Assembly (NCBI GenBank): GCA_029054245.1
Contig: JAIDFQ010000071.1
Span: forward strand, 1-64,000
Length of the DNA stretch: 64,000 nt
Origin: Lachnospiraceae bacterium
Lineage (GTDB): Bacteria; Bacillota; Clostridia; Lachnospirales; Lachnospiraceae
Direction of reading: 5' to 3'
Positions 52,639 to 62,882 of this stretch are shown here, in pieces. Within the stretch, counting starts at the first letter, position 1. The number at the start of each line of letters is the position of its first letter. A model generated the notes under the pieces. It was not told the origin of the DNA, did no database searches, and worked only from the letters and a program-made list of their open reading frames with translations. Made by a program: the position numbers and the translations under genes.

Positions 52639-53511
52639 TTATTTTTCCATAATTTGCTTTTCATTTTTGAGCCGTAGCCGAATGACCACATCACCGATGA
52701 CAGCGCCAACGAACAACACAATTGCAAGAACCAAAGAAACGGGAACCGTCGTATGGGGAATAAAGAGCTGATCTGTCCTGATTCCCTCAATCCACGCCCT
52801 TCCGAGACCGTAACCCCCCAGATATAACAATGCAATTTCACCCTCAAACCTCTTGTGCTTCCAATAAAGTAAAAGGAGAATCAAAATAAACAGATTCCAC
52901 AAGCTTTCATAGAGAAAAGTAGGATGAACCTGAATATAATTCACTCCCTCCGTAATATGCGCCGCAATGGACTCGGAAATATCACTGCTTCTGACCGCCG
53001 CAGCAGGAAGACGCATCGCTAAAAGATTATCTGTATATTCCCCGAACACTTCCCTGTTGGTAAAATTCCCCCATCTTCCAATCGCCTGTCCTAAAATCAA
53101 TCCCACCACGCCTGTGTCAGCCATCCGAAGGGCATTCTGCTTTTTTATCTTCGCATAAACAAACAGGGTAATAAACGCAGCAATCACTCCGCCGTAAATG
53201 GCAAGTCCGCCCTGTCTGATATTGAAGACACTTAGCAGGTTATCCTTGTATTGATCCCACGCGAACACTACATAGTAGATTCTCGCTCCAATAATGGAAA
53301 AGATAACTGCATAAATGGCAAAATCCCAATATAAATCCGGATCCTGCCCTGTTTTCTTCGCAACTTGCGCTGCTATCAATATGCCGAGCAGAACACCAAT
53401 TCCGATAATCACCCCGTAAAGGGCAATCTCAAAGCCAAACACAGAAAAGCTCTTCGGCACATTCTTCAGATAGATTCCCAAATTGGGAAAATCAATATCC
53501 ATGATATCCAT
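52639..53511 (-). CDS. lgt: Prolipoprotein diacylglyceryl transferase Lgt
   Basis: 290 aa from ATG at 53511 (MDIMDIDFPNLG), with GGGTGG 5 bases upstream. Seven membrane helices. Family motifs: IFSIIGARIYYVVFAWDQYK, RQGGLAIYGGVIAAF, GQAIGRWGNFTNREVFGEYT and the closing region with RAWIEGIRTDQLFI. It transfers diacylglycerol from phosphatidylglycerol to the lipobox Cys of prolipoproteins such as the binding protein at 43622. Confidence 0.96.
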   Translation of the reverse strand: MDIMDIDFPNLGIYLKNVPKSFSVFGFEIALYGVIIGIGVLLGILIAAQVAKKTGQDPDLYWDFAIYAVIFSIIGARIYYVVFAWDQYKDNLLSVFNIRQGGLAIYGGVIAAFITLFVYAKIKKQNALRMADTGVVGLILGQAIGRWGNFTNREVFGEYTDNLLAMRLPAAAVRSSDISESIAAHITEGVNYIQVHPTFLYESLWNLFILILLLLYWKHKRFEGEIALLYLGGYGLGRAWIEGIRTDQLFIPHTTVPVSLVLAIVLFVGAVIGDVVIRLRLKNEKQIMEK

Positions 53512-53525
53512 TTCATCCACCCATA

Positions 53526-54623
53526 TTACACGTTAAAGCGGAACAAAATCACGTCCCCGTCTTTTACAACATAATCCTTTCCTTCCATACCCACAAGACC
53601 TTTTTCTCTTGCTGCCGCCAAAGATCCCTGTTCCAGCAGATCTTTATAATTCACCACCTCAGCCTTGATAAAACCCCTTTCAAAATCGGTATGTATCTTT
53701 CCTGCCGCCTGTGGCGCCTTGGTACCGATCTTGATGGTCCACGCCCTGGTCTCATCCTCTCCCGCCGTCAAGAAACTATGCAGTCCAAGCAGATGATAGC
53801 TTGCCTTGATCAGTTTTTCAAGTCCAGACTCCTCAAGTCCTAAATCTTCCAGGAACATCGCTTTTTCTTCCTCATCGAGCTCCGAAATCTCCTGCTCAAT
53901 CTGGGCGCAGATGACAAATACCTCGCTTCCGTTTTCTGCTGCAAATTCCCGCACAGCCTTCACGCCTACATTCCCCGCCCCGTCATCGGACAGATCATCT
54001 TCACCCACATTTGCCGCAAAAATAACCGGTTTGTAGGTCAAAAGATTATAGGAATTTAAAAGAAGTAGTTCATCCTCATCCTCCGTCACAAAGCTCCTTG
54101 CAAGCTTCCCTTCTTCCAGATGGGCTTTCAGTGCCTCTAAAAGCGCCGCTTCCTTGGCAAGAGACTTGTCCATCCTTGCCGCCTTGCCTGTTTTGGCAAT
54201 TCTTCTCTCAAGAATCTCTATATCAGAGAAAATCAATTCCAAATCAATGGTTTCAATATCCCTAAGGGGATCAATGGTTCCGTCCACATGTACCACATTG
54301 GTATCCTCAAAGCACCGCACTACATGCACCACCGCGTCTACTTCTCTAATGTTGCTTAAAAACTGGTTTCCAAGCCCCTCCCCTTTGGAGGCGCCCTTTA
54401 CAAGTCCGGCAATATCCACGAACTCAATAACCGCAGGCGTAACCTTTTTAGATTGATACATATCTCCAAGAAGCTTTAACCGCTCATCAGGAACCGCTAC
54501 CACACCCACATTGGGATCTATGGTACAAAACGGATAATTGGCAGATTCTGCACCTGCTTTTGTCAGTGAATTGAATAATGTGCTCTTTCCTACATTTGGC
54601 AATCCTACGATTCCTAGTTTCAT
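53526..54623 (-). CDS. ychF: Redox-regulated ribosome-associated ATPase YchF
   Basis: 365 aa, typical length. G1 [20 protein letters not shown], switch region [17 protein letters not shown]3 [20 protein letters not shown], a coiled-coil insert and C-terminal TGS domain ([20 protein letters not shown]). An Obg-family member that prefers ATP and binds ribosomes. It lies 15 bases upstream of the lgt start and may share its transcript. Confidence 0.96.
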   Translation of the reverse strand: MKLGIVGLPNVGKSTLFNSLTKAGAESANYPFCTIDPNVGVVAVPDERLKLLGDMYQSKKVTPAVIEFVDIAGLVKGASKGEGLGNQFLSNIREVDAVVHVVRCFEDTNVVHVDGTIDPLRDIETIDLELIFSDIEILERRIAKTGKAARMDKSLAKEAALLEALKAHLEEGKLARSFVTEDEDELLLLNSYNLLTYKPVIFAANVGEDDLSDDGAGNVGVKAVREFAAENGSEVFVICAQIEQEISELDEEEKAMFLEDLGLEESGLEKLIKASYHLLGLHSFLTAGEDETRAWTIKIGTKAPQAAGKIHTDFERGFIKAEVVNYKDLLEQGSLAAAREKGLVGMEGKDYVVKDGDVILFRFNV

Positions 54624-54646
54624 ATCTGATGATACCTATCCGAAAA

Positions 54647-54665
54647 TCCTTTATTTACAAGGATA
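54647..54665 (-). terminator. Weak terminator after rsgA
   Basis: ATCCTT and AAGGAT with a 7-base loop and TTTTC tail on the minus strand, in the 144-base gap between rsgA and ychF. Confidence 0.35.
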
Positions 54666-54767
54666 TTCGCCTTTCTCTATATTTTTACTACATAATCTGC
54701 TACACAATTTTAAAGGCATTATCGATTCTTTTAATCCTTTTGTCTATAAAAATATTCTTTCATTATT

Positions 54768-55643
54768 TCAATATTTCTTTCTATTTTTCAGCTCTTCATA
54801 TAACACAGCATAATTGCGGTAACGCACCTGACTGATCTTCCCCGCTTCCAGTGCATCTTTAACGCCGCACACCGGCTCACTTATGTGGGAGCACCCTCCA
54901 AAACGACAATTCTTCTCATACTCTGCAAATTCGGGATAATACCCCTGCAATTCTTCCTTTTCCATCTCTCCCAGATTTAGGGATGTAAACCCAGGTGTAT
55001 CCATAATAAAAGTACTTTCATCAAGAGCAAATAACTGCGCATGTCTGGTTGTATGTTTTCCGCGGTCAATCTTCCGGCTGATTTCACCGGTTTCCATGTT
55101 TGCATCCGGGTAGAGTGCATTAATGATTGTCGACTTTCCCACACCGCTTGGACCGGCTACTACAGTCGTCTTTCCCATCAGGCATTTTCTGATTTCATCC
55201 ATTCCCTGCCTGCCCGTGCCGCTCACGAATAAAACCTGATATCCGCATTCTCCATATGCCTTTTCAAGGTCCTTTTGTTCCTCCAAGGATGCAAGATCTT
55301 TTTTATTGAAACAGATGACTGCTTTCAGTGCCTGCTGCTCCATGGTAATGAGAAATCGATCTAAAAGATTATAGTTGGGATTGGGCTTTACAATGGCAAA
55401 AATCACCAGCGCCTGATCGATATTGGCAGATGCCGGTCTAATCAACACACTCTGTCTTGGCAGGATTTTGATGATATTCCCTGTAAGAGGCACATCACCA
55501 GACAGTTCAATCTCCACATCATCCCCAACCAGGGGCTTTATCTTATCCTTTCTGAAAATCCCCTTTGCCTTGCACTCTGCCACACCCACAGGCGTATGCA
55601 CATAATAAAAACCGGCAATTCCCTTTATGATCTTCCCTTTCAT
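54768..55643 (-). CDS. rsgA: Ribosome small-subunit GTPase RsgA
   Basis: 291 aa from ATG at 55643 (MKGKIIKGIAGFYYVHT). N-terminal OB fold, circularly permuted GTPase with G4 CFNKKD, G1 VAGPSGVGKSTIINALYP and G3 IMDTPGFTSLNLG, and a C-terminal zinc site (NCRFGGCSHISEPVCGVKDA). It matures the 30S subunit. It overlaps or abuts the 3' end of prkC, with 13 bases between the prkC stop and this start. Confidence 0.96.
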   Translation of the reverse strand: MKGKIIKGIAGFYYVHTPVGVAECKAKGIFRKDKIKPLVGDDVEIELSGDVPLTGNIIKILPRQSVLIRPASANIDQALVIFAIVKPNPNYNLLDRFLITMEQQALKAVICFNKKDLASLEEQKDLEKAYGECGYQVLFVSGTGRQGMDEIRKCLMGKTTVVAGPSGVGKSTIINALYPDANMETGEISRKIDRGKHTTRHAQLFALDESTFIMDTPGFTSLNLGEMEKEELQGYYPEFAEYEKNCRFGGCSHISEPVCGVKDALEAGKISQVRYRNYAVLYEELKNRKKY

Positions 55644-55656
55644 AACACGTGTAATC

Positions 55657-57849
55657 CTATTCTGCAGCAAACTGAATGGGTCTTCTGACTTCTTTGTTCT
55701 CTGAAGTCCCCTCTATCGTTGACTGGCTGCCGTCCTCATTGGTAACTGTGGTGGTCTCAGTGGTGTTCACATATTGAAAAAGAACATACCCCGTTCCTAT
55801 CCTGATTCCTGTGATATTCTGCTGCTGAACGGGAAAAGATGCCGTCTGTGTGCTTAAAAGCTGCGTTCCATCGTCTGCCATCAGTGTAACCGTCACCATG
55901 GTGCCAGATTTGTAACCCGAATCTTCTTCCGGCGTGGGTCCTGCAATACTGTCAGTGAACTTATATGTTGCCTGGGCAGGTCCTAAACTAATGCTGATAT
56001 CCACCTTCGTACCCTCCGCTACAGAAGAACCGGCGGAATAACTCTGGTAACATACAAGTCCCGACAAGTCGGGATTTTCATGGTTCGTTTCTGTGACGAC
56101 GCCAAGCTCAAGCTTTGCCTCTATCAGCATCGCCATGGCTTCCTCTTCACTCTTCCCCATCAGATCTGGTACTGGGACTTTGTCCTTTCCCATACTGATG
56201 CAAATGGTCACTGCTGTTCCAGCTGGCGCTTTGGAGCCTGACGAAGGTGACTGGGTAATGATATTTCCTTCCTTAATGTATGCATCATACCCGCTGGTCT
56301 TATTGACGGTAAAGCCTTCCTTACTCAAGGTTGCAACCGCCTCCGCCTCTGACATCCCTACCACATCCGGTATCTCCACCCCTTCGGAACCGGCGCTTAC
56401 CGTCAAAACTACATTATCCCCTTCCGTAATCATCGTTCCGGCATTTGCACTTGCCTTCATAACGATTCCTGCTTCATACTGGGTGCTTTCTTCATATTCA
56501 ATTTCTGGTGTTAAACCAAGATTTAATAATTGAACTTTCACGTCGTCAATCTTCTTCCCGACGACTTCAATCATCTCAACCTGCTCTTTTTCCTCTTCTT
56601 CCTGTTCTGCAGTCTGCTCACTACTCTGCCCAAATAAATCAGCCTCGAAAAGTCCAAAAGCATTTCCTACCAGGAATAAGACGATACACCCCACTAAGAT
56701 TGCCGCTATGATTGCAAGCGTGGTTGTAAGCCGCTCCATCTTGGGATCATAATCGTCATCCTCTTCTTCATCATCATCCTCATCATCGTCCTCGTAGTAC
56801 TCATATTCGGACTCATAATATTCTTCGTCTTCTTCTTCCTCTTCTTCTTCCTCAATGACATATCTCTTTTTGGCTGATTTCTTCACATCCGCTTCTTTGC
56901 GAAGATGCATCGCCTCTTCCATGCTGTCCCTGTACTTGGACTGCTTCTTGATCCTTTCCATGTCATTGTCCGTAATCATCTTTGTGGAGCCCTCTTCATC
57001 AGGGTCGATTACCTTTACAAAATCTTCATCCGGTGTCATGAGTGACTGCTTTAAGTCCACAATAAGCTCTCCCATAGACTGATATCTGCGGTCTGGGCTC
57101 TTCTGACAACACTTAAATACAATCTGCTCCACACTTACGGGAATTTCTGAAATATACTCTCTAGGAGAAGGCATCTCCTCCTGGATATGCTTAATGGCAA
57201 TTGCCACCGTCGTCTCTCCGTTAAACGGCACCCTGCCGGTAAGCATTTCAAACATGGTAACACCAAGTGAATAGATATCACTCTTTTCATCAGAATATCC
57301 TCCCCTTGCCTGCTCGGGAGACGTATAATGGACAGATCCCATAACATTTGATGTGATGGTATTGCTGGTGGCAGCTTTGGCAATTCCAAAATCCGTCACC
57401 TTCACTTTTCCTTCTTTGGAAATAATAATATTCTGCGGCTTGATGTCTCTGTGGATAATATGGTTGTTATGTGCTGCTTCAATGCCCATGCTCACCTGGA
57501 TGGCAATGCTGACAGCTTCTTTCACAGAAAGCCTTGCTTTCTTTTCTATATATTTTTTTAGGGTGATGCCCTCTACCAATTCCATCACAATAAAGTAGAT
57601 TCCATTCTCTTCCCCTACATCATATACATTTACAATGTTGGGATGCGCAAGCCCGGCTGCCGCCTGGGCTTCAATCCTGAATTTCGATACAAAATTGGCA
57701 TTTTCGCTGAATTCCTGCTTCAGAACCTTTACTGCCACCAGACGATTCAACTTATGATCCTTTGCCTTATAGACATCGGACATGCCGCCCGTGCCGATTT
57801 TTTCCAATATTTCGTATCTATCTCCGATTATCATTCCTATCTTAACCAT
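55657..57849 (-). CDS. prkC: PASTA-domain Ser/Thr kinase PrkC/Stk1
   Basis: 730 aa. Kinase domain at residues 1-280 with P-loop IGTGGMSDVYKA, VAVKVLK, HRDIKPQN and DFG. A juxtamembrane region ends in a very acidic run of Glu/Asp/Tyr at about 340-375, then one membrane helix (LAIIAAILVGCIVLFLVGNA) and at least three extracellular PASTA repeats (VEIPDVVGMSEAEAVATLSK; VPVPDLMGKSEEEAMAML). It senses muropeptides or lipid II and phosphorylates Thr residues; it is a candidate kinase for the two FHA proteins of the injection system. Coupled to prpC. Confidence 0.96.
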   Translation of the reverse strand: MVKIGMIIGDRYEILEKIGTGGMSDVYKAKDHKLNRLVAVKVLKQEFSENANFVSKFRIEAQAAAGLAHPNIVNVYDVGEENGIYFIVMELVEGITLKKYIEKKARLSVKEAVSIAIQVSMGIEAAHNNHIIHRDIKPQNIIISKEGKVKVTDFGIAKAATSNTITSNVMGSVHYTSPEQARGGYSDEKSDIYSLGVTMFEMLTGRVPFNGETTVAIAIKHIQEEMPSPREYISEIPVSVEQIVFKCCQKSPDRRYQSMGELIVDLKQSLMTPDEDFVKVIDPDEEGSTKMITDNDMERIKKQSKYRDSMEEAMHLRKEADVKKSAKKRYVIEEEEEEEEDEEYYESEYEYYEDDDEDDDEEEDDDYDPKMERLTTTLAIIAAILVGCIVLFLVGNAFGLFEADLFGQSSEQTAEQEEEEKEQVEMIEVVGKKIDDVKVQLLNLGLTPEIEYEESTQYEAGIVMKASANAGTMITEGDNVVLTVSAGSEGVEIPDVVGMSEAEAVATLSKEGFTVNKTSGYDAYIKEGNIITQSPSSGSKAPAGTAVTICISMGKDKVPVPDLMGKSEEEAMAMLIEAKLELGVVTETNHENPDLSGLVCYQSYSAGSSVAEGTKVDISISLGPAQATYKFTDSIAGPTPEEDSGYKSGTMVTVTLMADDGTQLLSTQTASFPVQQQNITGIRIGTGYVLFQYVNTTETTTVTNEDGSQSTIEGTSENKEVRRPIQFAAE

Positions 57850-57866
57850 ATCTACCTCTTACATCA

Positions 57867-58601
57867 TCATTCTTTTGCGAATACATTGATCAGTATTACC
57901 GCAATATTATCTTTCCCGCCATTACGATTGGCTGCTTCCACCAGTTTCCGAGCTCTCTCTTCCAAAGAAGGATATGCTTTTATAATCTCGCTGATTTCCT
58001 CATCCTCCAGCATATTGGTCAAACCGTCAGAACACATAAGTACGATGTCCCCCGGTCTTAATTCCTCATGGAAAAAATCTATTTCCACTGTGTCGAGTGC
58101 GCCGATGGCTCTCGTAATGATATTTTTATCAGGATGATTTCTTGCCGCGGCGCGGTCAAGACCGCCCAAACGGATCATTTCCTCCACCAATGAATGGTCT
58201 CTGGTAACCTGCCTGATTTCCTCATTTATGATGTAAAGCCTGCTGTCTCCAACATTTGCCACCTGCAGATAGTGCCCAAGGCAGGTTGCCGCCACCACTG
58301 TGCTGCCCATCCCGTAAAGGCTGTTATCTTCCTTTGCCTTACGCCGGATCTGGTCATTCGCTGCCATGATTGCCTTGCCTAAAATCCTGATCGGATTCTT
58401 TTCAAAGCATCCCCTGATCTCCCTGACCATGGTCTCCACTGTACATTTGGAAGCATAATCTCCTGCATTATGCCCTCCCATACCATCGGCAACAACAAAT
58501 ACATTAGGAAGATTTCCAACAGAGGTCTCCGATACATATACAAAATCTTGATTTAATTTTCGCTTTTTTCCTATATCTGTCACAGAAAAGGATCGTAACA
58601 C
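57867..58601 (-). CDS. prpC: PP2C phosphatase PrpC/Stp1
   Basis: 244 aa from GTG at 58601 (start Met-LRSFSVTDIGKK), chosen because GGAGG lies 8 bases upstream, overlapping the rlmN stop. All metal ligands are intact: RKLNQDFVYV, VADGMGGHNAGD, LMCSDGLTNML and GGKDNIAVILI, unlike the two PP2C-like proteins in the injection operon. It dephosphorylates PrkC substrates. Next to prkC by 17 bases. Confidence 0.95.
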   Translation of the reverse strand: MLRSFSVTDIGKKRKLNQDFVYVSETSVGNLPNVFVVADGMGGHNAGDYASKCTVETMVREIRGCFEKNPIRILGKAIMAANDQIRRKAKEDNSLYGMGSTVVAATCLGHYLQVANVGDSRLYIINEEIRQVTRDHSLVEEMIRLGGLDRAAARNHPDKNIITRAIGALDTVEIDFFHEELRPGDIVLMCSDGLTNMLEDEEISEIIKAYPSLEERARKLVEAANRNGGKDNIAVILINVFAKE

Positions 58602-58612
58602 GGTTTTACCTC

Positions 58613-59653
58613 CTATTGCAATGCCTTTTGCCTTCTCCGAAGCTGCCCGCATGCACCGTCAATATCTCTTCCCATTTCCCTTCTAATAGTAACATTTATT
58701 CCATTTTTTGCAAGTTTATTTTTAAATGCAGTAATAAAAGACGCCTCAGACTGTACGTAATCCCGCTCTTTTATAGGATTTACCGGTATTAGATTCACAT
58801 GGCAGTTCATGCCTTTTATTAGGAATAGAAGCTCGCTGGCATCCTCTAAGTTGTCATTGACACCGCTTACCAGCGCATATTCAAATGTGATACGCCTGCC
58901 TGTCTTTTCAAAATAATACTCACATGCCTCCATCAACTCCGCAATAGAATATCTGTTTGCAACAGGCATCAGCTTTCTCCGCTTTTCATCCGTCGACGCG
59001 TGGAGCGACAATGCCAGCGTAATCTGAAGCTGCTCATCTGCCAGACGCCGCATTCCATCCACCAACCCACATGTGGATACGGTAATGCTGCGTTGACTGA
59101 TATGTAATCCATTCTCATCTGTGATAAGCATCAAAAATCTTAAAAGATTGTCATAATTATCAAGCGGCTCTCCCGTTCCCATGACCACCACATTGGAAAC
59201 CCGCTCTCCCGTCAGATATGTGATTGCATACACCTGATCCAGCATTTCCGAGGGCATAAGCGACCGCTCCAGTCCGTCCAGGGTAGAAGCGCAGAAGGCA
59301 CATCCCATACGGCATCCCACCTGCGAAGAGATGCAGACACTGTTTCCATGCTTATATCTCATAAAGACGCTCTCCACCAACTTTCCGTCCCCAAGTTCAA
59401 AAAGATACTTTTTCGTACCATCTAAAGCAGATTCCTGTACACACACCTGTTTCAAAGCCGTAAATGAATACTGCTTAGCAAGCTTTTCTCTAAGCGAAAG
59501 GGACAGATTCGTCATCTCGTCAAAACTGCGGACCAGCTTTTCATGCATCCACTGATAAATCTGCTTCGCCCTGAAAGGCTTTTCTCCAAGCAGTGCCATT
59601 TCATTCTTTAATTCTTCCAATGTAAGTGATTTAATATCCTGCATCGTCTTCAT
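58613..59653 (-). CDS. rlmN: 23S rRNA (A2503-C2) methyltransferase RlmN
   Basis: 346 aa. Radical-SAM cluster motif in GCRMGCAFCASTLDGLERS (CxxxCxxC), VVMGTGEPLDNYDNLLRFL, HASTDEKRRKLMPVANRYSI and the C-terminal catalytic Cys region REMGRDIDGACGQLRR. It methylates A2503 of 23S rRNA and A37 of some tRNAs. Its stop overlaps the prpC ribosome site. Confidence 0.97.
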   Translation of the reverse strand: MKTMQDIKSLTLEELKNEMALLGEKPFRAKQIYQWMHEKLVRSFDEMTNLSLSLREKLAKQYSFTALKQVCVQESALDGTKKYLFELGDGKLVESVFMRYKHGNSVCISSQVGCRMGCAFCASTLDGLERSLMPSEMLDQVYAITYLTGERVSNVVVMGTGEPLDNYDNLLRFLMLITDENGLHISQRSITVSTCGLVDGMRRLADEQLQITLALSLHASTDEKRRKLMPVANRYSIAELMEACEYYFEKTGRRITFEYALVSGVNDNLEDASELLFLIKGMNCHVNLIPVNPIKERDYVQSEASFITAFKNKLAKNGINVTIRREMGRDIDGACGQLRRRQKALQ

Positions 59654-59729
59654 CTTTCTACTAATCTTTTCACGCTGTACATCGGCAGATATGCCTGCAT
59701 GTACACCGGGCTTGCGTTGACAATACGTT

Positions 59730-61094
59730 TCATTTTTTACGGCGAAATCTTGCCAAAAAGAAGCCGTCTGTTTCGTGAATTCCTGGAAAGAGCTGCAACA
59801 AACCTGTTTTTTCTCCCCCAGAAATCACTTTTGGCAGAAAGGGCGTAAGACTTTCAAGTTCAAACGAATCATGCGCCAAGATCCATTCCGCCATATGGTC
59901 ATTTTCATCAGGATTGATCGTGCAGGTGCTGTAAATCAACACACCTCCCGGCTTTACATACTGCCACACCACATCCAAAATCTTTCGCTGTAGTATGATA
60001 AGTTCTTTTATTCCCTCTTCCGTGATGCGATACTTGATATCCCGCTTTTTCCCAATAATGCCTAATCCTGAACAGGGCACATCCGCCAGAACCACATCCG
60101 CTCTGCCAAGCAGAGATTCATCCATCTTGCAGGCATCATAAACCTGGGCTTCTATATTCTCATACCCCATTCTTCTTATATTATCTCTGATCATCGATAC
60201 CTTATACTCGGATAAATCCCTTGCGATCACTTTTCCTTTTCCGCACAGCTTTTCCGCTATATGCATCGACTTTCCTCCGGGAGCAGCACACGCATCCACC
60301 ACTAGAAAGTCATCAGTAACACCTGTTTTTTCAATACCTGCCGCCTCTGCCACCAGCATACTACTCACATCCTGCACGGTAAACCAGCCCTGTGCATAGC
60401 CGGGCAGATTTTTGATTCCAGCCGCATGATCGAGCACGTAAGCATACGGAAGATATGGATGTTCCTTTACTTGTGCTCCCGTCTCCTTCAGCTCTTTGAT
60501 CCACACATCCTTTTCGGCATTTTTCTGCTCTTGCCTAAAACGCACAGTTACCGGACGCTCCTTTAAAAGCGATTCCAACATGCAGCTCGTCTTTTCCCGT
60601 CCATATGATAGAATCCATTTTTCTACCAGCCACTCCGGCATGGAATACCTGACGGAAAAATAGCGTATCTCGTCTTTGTCCCGGTCAGGATAAGGAAGCC
60701 TGTCCTTGTTCCTTGCGATGTTCCTTAAAACACCGTTTACAAATCCTGCAAGTCCCTTAAACCCTCTCTTTCCTGCCAGCTTCACAGCCTCATTGCAGAC
60801 CGCCCCGTCAGGAATGCTGTCCATGAAAAGCAACTGGTAAACGCTCATGCGCATCAAATTCCTAATAAGCGGCTTCATCCGTGAAACGGGTACTTTGGAA
60901 AACTGATCCAGAATATAGTCAATCTGAATCAGCCGCTCCAAGGTACCCTCCACCATTCTCTTTACAAATGCCTTATCTCTGGTCTTGCTGTAATTATATT
61001 TATCAAGCACATCCCTGATCACCAGATGGCTGTAGCTTCCTTCTTCCAAAATCTCCAGCAGCACATCTAAGACCAGTTCTCTCGTATTATCCAC
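59730..61094 (-). CDS. rsmB: 16S rRNA m5C967 methyltransferase RsmB
   Basis: 454 aa. N-terminal NusB-like helical domain (about residues 1-140), then a Rossmann methyltransferase with VVDACAAPGGKSMHIAEKL, the catalytic Cys pair in LADVPCSGLGIIGKKRDIKY and LIYSTCTINPDENDHM. It methylates C967 of 16S rRNA. Part of the fmt-rsmB-rlmN-prpC-prkC run conserved in Firmicutes. Confidence 0.96.
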   Translation of the reverse strand: MDNTRELVLDVLLEILEEGSYSHLVIRDVLDKYNYSKTRDKAFVKRMVEGTLERLIQIDYILDQFSKVPVSRMKPLIRNLMRMSVYQLLFMDSIPDGAVCNEAVKLAGKRGFKGLAGFVNGVLRNIARNKDRLPYPDRDKDEIRYFSVRYSMPEWLVEKWILSYGREKTSCMLESLLKERPVTVRFRQEQKNAEKDVWIKELKETGAQVKEHPYLPYAYVLDHAAGIKNLPGYAQGWFTVQDVSSMLVAEAAGIEKTGVTDDFLVVDACAAPGGKSMHIAEKLCGKGKVIARDLSEYKVSMIRDNIRRMGYENIEAQVYDACKMDESLLGRADVVLADVPCSGLGIIGKKRDIKYRITEEGIKELIILQRKILDVVWQYVKPGGVLIYSTCTINPDENDHMAEWILAHDSFELESLTPFLPKVISGGEKTGLLQLFPGIHETDGFFLARFRRKK

Positions 61095-61139
61095 TTGAAC
61101 AACTTTCCTTTCTGTCCGCGTCCCCTATCCTTATTTATG

Positions 61140-61862
61140 CTAATCTCTTCTCCGCCGGCTTCCTGAAAGCAGCACCAGTCTTAGAAGCTGCAGAATGGAT
61201 GCTGCTGCTGCCGCTACATAGGTAAGCGCCGCCGCACCAAGCACACGCCTACAGCTGCCCACCTCATCTTCCCCCATGATTCCATAGTTTCCAAGCATCT
61301 TAAGCGCTCTTCCCGAAGCATTGAATTCAACCGGCAGCGTAATGATCTGAAACAGAACTGCAAGCGAAAATATCCATATGCCGATTTCAGCAAGAGAAAA
61401 ATATCCTCCTCCCGGAAGTTCAAAGCCAAGTCCCAGGATAAGTCCTAAAATCACAATGGGAAGTCCTAATTTTGATCCGATATTTGCAGCAGGCACCAGC
61501 GCAGAGCGAATCTTTAAGGGCAGATACCCTTCCTTGTGCTGCAGGGCATGTCCACATTCATGCGCTGCCACTCCAATGGCGGCAACAGAATAAGAACCAT
61601 ACACAGAATCGGACAATCTAAGCACCTTATGGGCAGGATCGTAATGATCCGTCAGATTTCCTGCCACTTGCTGAATCTGTACATCATAAATGCCGGACAT
61701 TTGCAGAATTTTCTGTGCCGCTTCTGCTCCGGTATATCCTCTCTTGGCACGAATCTTTGCATATTTGCTGTACGTGCTGTTTACCCTTGAACTTGCAAAG
61801 ATGCATAAAAGGGCGCCAATCAGTACCAGAATATAAGTGGGATCAAAATAGTATCCAAACAT
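61140..61862 (-). CDS. YugP-type membrane zinc metallopeptidase
   Basis: 240 aa. N-terminal membrane helix (YILVLIGALLCIFASSRV), zinc-binding HExxH-like helix in GVAAHECGHALQHKEGYLPL, then three further membrane helices and a basic tail. The segment AAQKILQMSGIYDVQIQQVA and the HECGHALQH motif identify the YugP / DUF2268-unrelated 'zinc metallopeptidase' family (Zn_peptidase_2). Role unknown. It sits between rsmB and fmt, a placement common in Clostridia. Confidence 0.9.
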   Translation of the reverse strand: MFGYYFDPTYILVLIGALLCIFASSRVNSTYSKYAKIRAKRGYTGAEAAQKILQMSGIYDVQIQQVAGNLTDHYDPAHKVLRLSDSVYGSYSVAAIGVAAHECGHALQHKEGYLPLKIRSALVPAANIGSKLGLPIVILGLILGLGFELPGGGYFSLAEIGIWIFSLAVLFQIITLPVEFNASGRALKMLGNYGIMGEDEVGSCRRVLGAAALTYVAAAAASILQLLRLVLLSGSRRRRD

Positions 61863-61865
61863 TTG

Positions 61866-62822
61866 TTATTTTTCTCCTTTCCTGCCAAATATCATCCCCG
61901 GCGTCACCTCATAACCTGCCAGAAACTCTCTGACCGTCATGCGCCGCTTTCCTTCAAGCTGCAAAACCCGGATGCGCAGAAGTTCTTTGCCTGTATAAAC
62001 GTCAAAAAAATCTTTTTCCACATTGGCAACACATCCTGGTTCGTATGCTCCGGCGTCTTCTGCAGCTGCCTCTATCACGTCTGCCTCCCAAATCTTCAAG
62101 GTCTTACCATGATAATAGGTATAGGCGCTGGGCCAGGAATTTAGCCCTCGCACCAGCCGCTCAATCACTTTTGCTTCTTTATTCCAGTCGATTTCTCCCA
62201 TGGACTTGGTAAGCCTTGCTGCATGAGAAGCGAATGCGTCGTTTTGCTTTTCAGGCGTTAATTCTCTCTTTTCAATCTTAGAAAGCGCCTCCACTATCAA
62301 CTGCGCGCCAGCTTCCATCAGCTTATCATGTAGGCTCTCTCCCGTCTCCTTTGGGGCTATAGGAACCACAGCCTTTAAGAGCATATCGCCAGTATCAATT
62401 CCTTTTTCCATCTGCTGAATGGTGACGCCGGTTTTTGTTTCTCCATTTAAAATCACCCACTGAATCGGCGCCGCACCGCGATAGGCGGGAAGTAAAGAAG
62501 CATGAATATTGATACACCCAAAGGCTGGCATATTTAAGATTTCCTCTGACAGAATCTGCCCGAATGCTGCAACCACGAAAATATCTGCTGAATACTTTGA
62601 AAGCTGTTTCACAGCCTCCTTTTCCCTGATCTTTACCGGCTGAAATACCGGTATGCCGTGTCTTAGTGCACATTCCTTCACCGGCGTCATCTGCACTTCC
62701 CTGCCTCTTCCCTTTTGTTTATCCGGCTGGGTGACGACAGCGCTCACTTCATGTCCTGCTTCTATGATCGCCTCTAAAGGCGCTACCGCAAAATCCGGGG
62801 TTCCCATATATACAATCTTCAT
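61866..62822 (-). CDS. fmt: Methionyl-tRNA formyltransferase Fmt
   Basis: 318 aa. N-terminal MKIVYMGTPDFAVAPLEAII, formyl-folate site INIHASLLPAYRGAAPIQW, catalytic Asp in KGIDTGDMLLK and a C-terminal OB fold (LRGLNSWPSAYTYYHGKTLK). It formylates initiator Met-tRNA. 60 bases after def and 3 bases before the YugP gene. Confidence 0.97.
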   Translation of the reverse strand: MKIVYMGTPDFAVAPLEAIIEAGHEVSAVVTQPDKQKGRGREVQMTPVKECALRHGIPVFQPVKIREKEAVKQLSKYSADIFVVAAFGQILSEEILNMPAFGCINIHASLLPAYRGAAPIQWVILNGETKTGVTIQQMEKGIDTGDMLLKAVVPIAPKETGESLHDKLMEAGAQLIVEALSKIEKRELTPEKQNDAFASHAARLTKSMGEIDWNKEAKVIERLVRGLNSWPSAYTYYHGKTLKIWEADVIEAAAEDAGAYEPGCVANVEKDFFDVYTGKELLRIRVLQLEGKRRMTVREFLAGYEVTPGMIFGRKGEK

Positions 62823-62882
62823 CTTCCACCTCCGCTATCGCATGGTATTTATCACATGCTGCATTTTCCGTCATAAATCTAA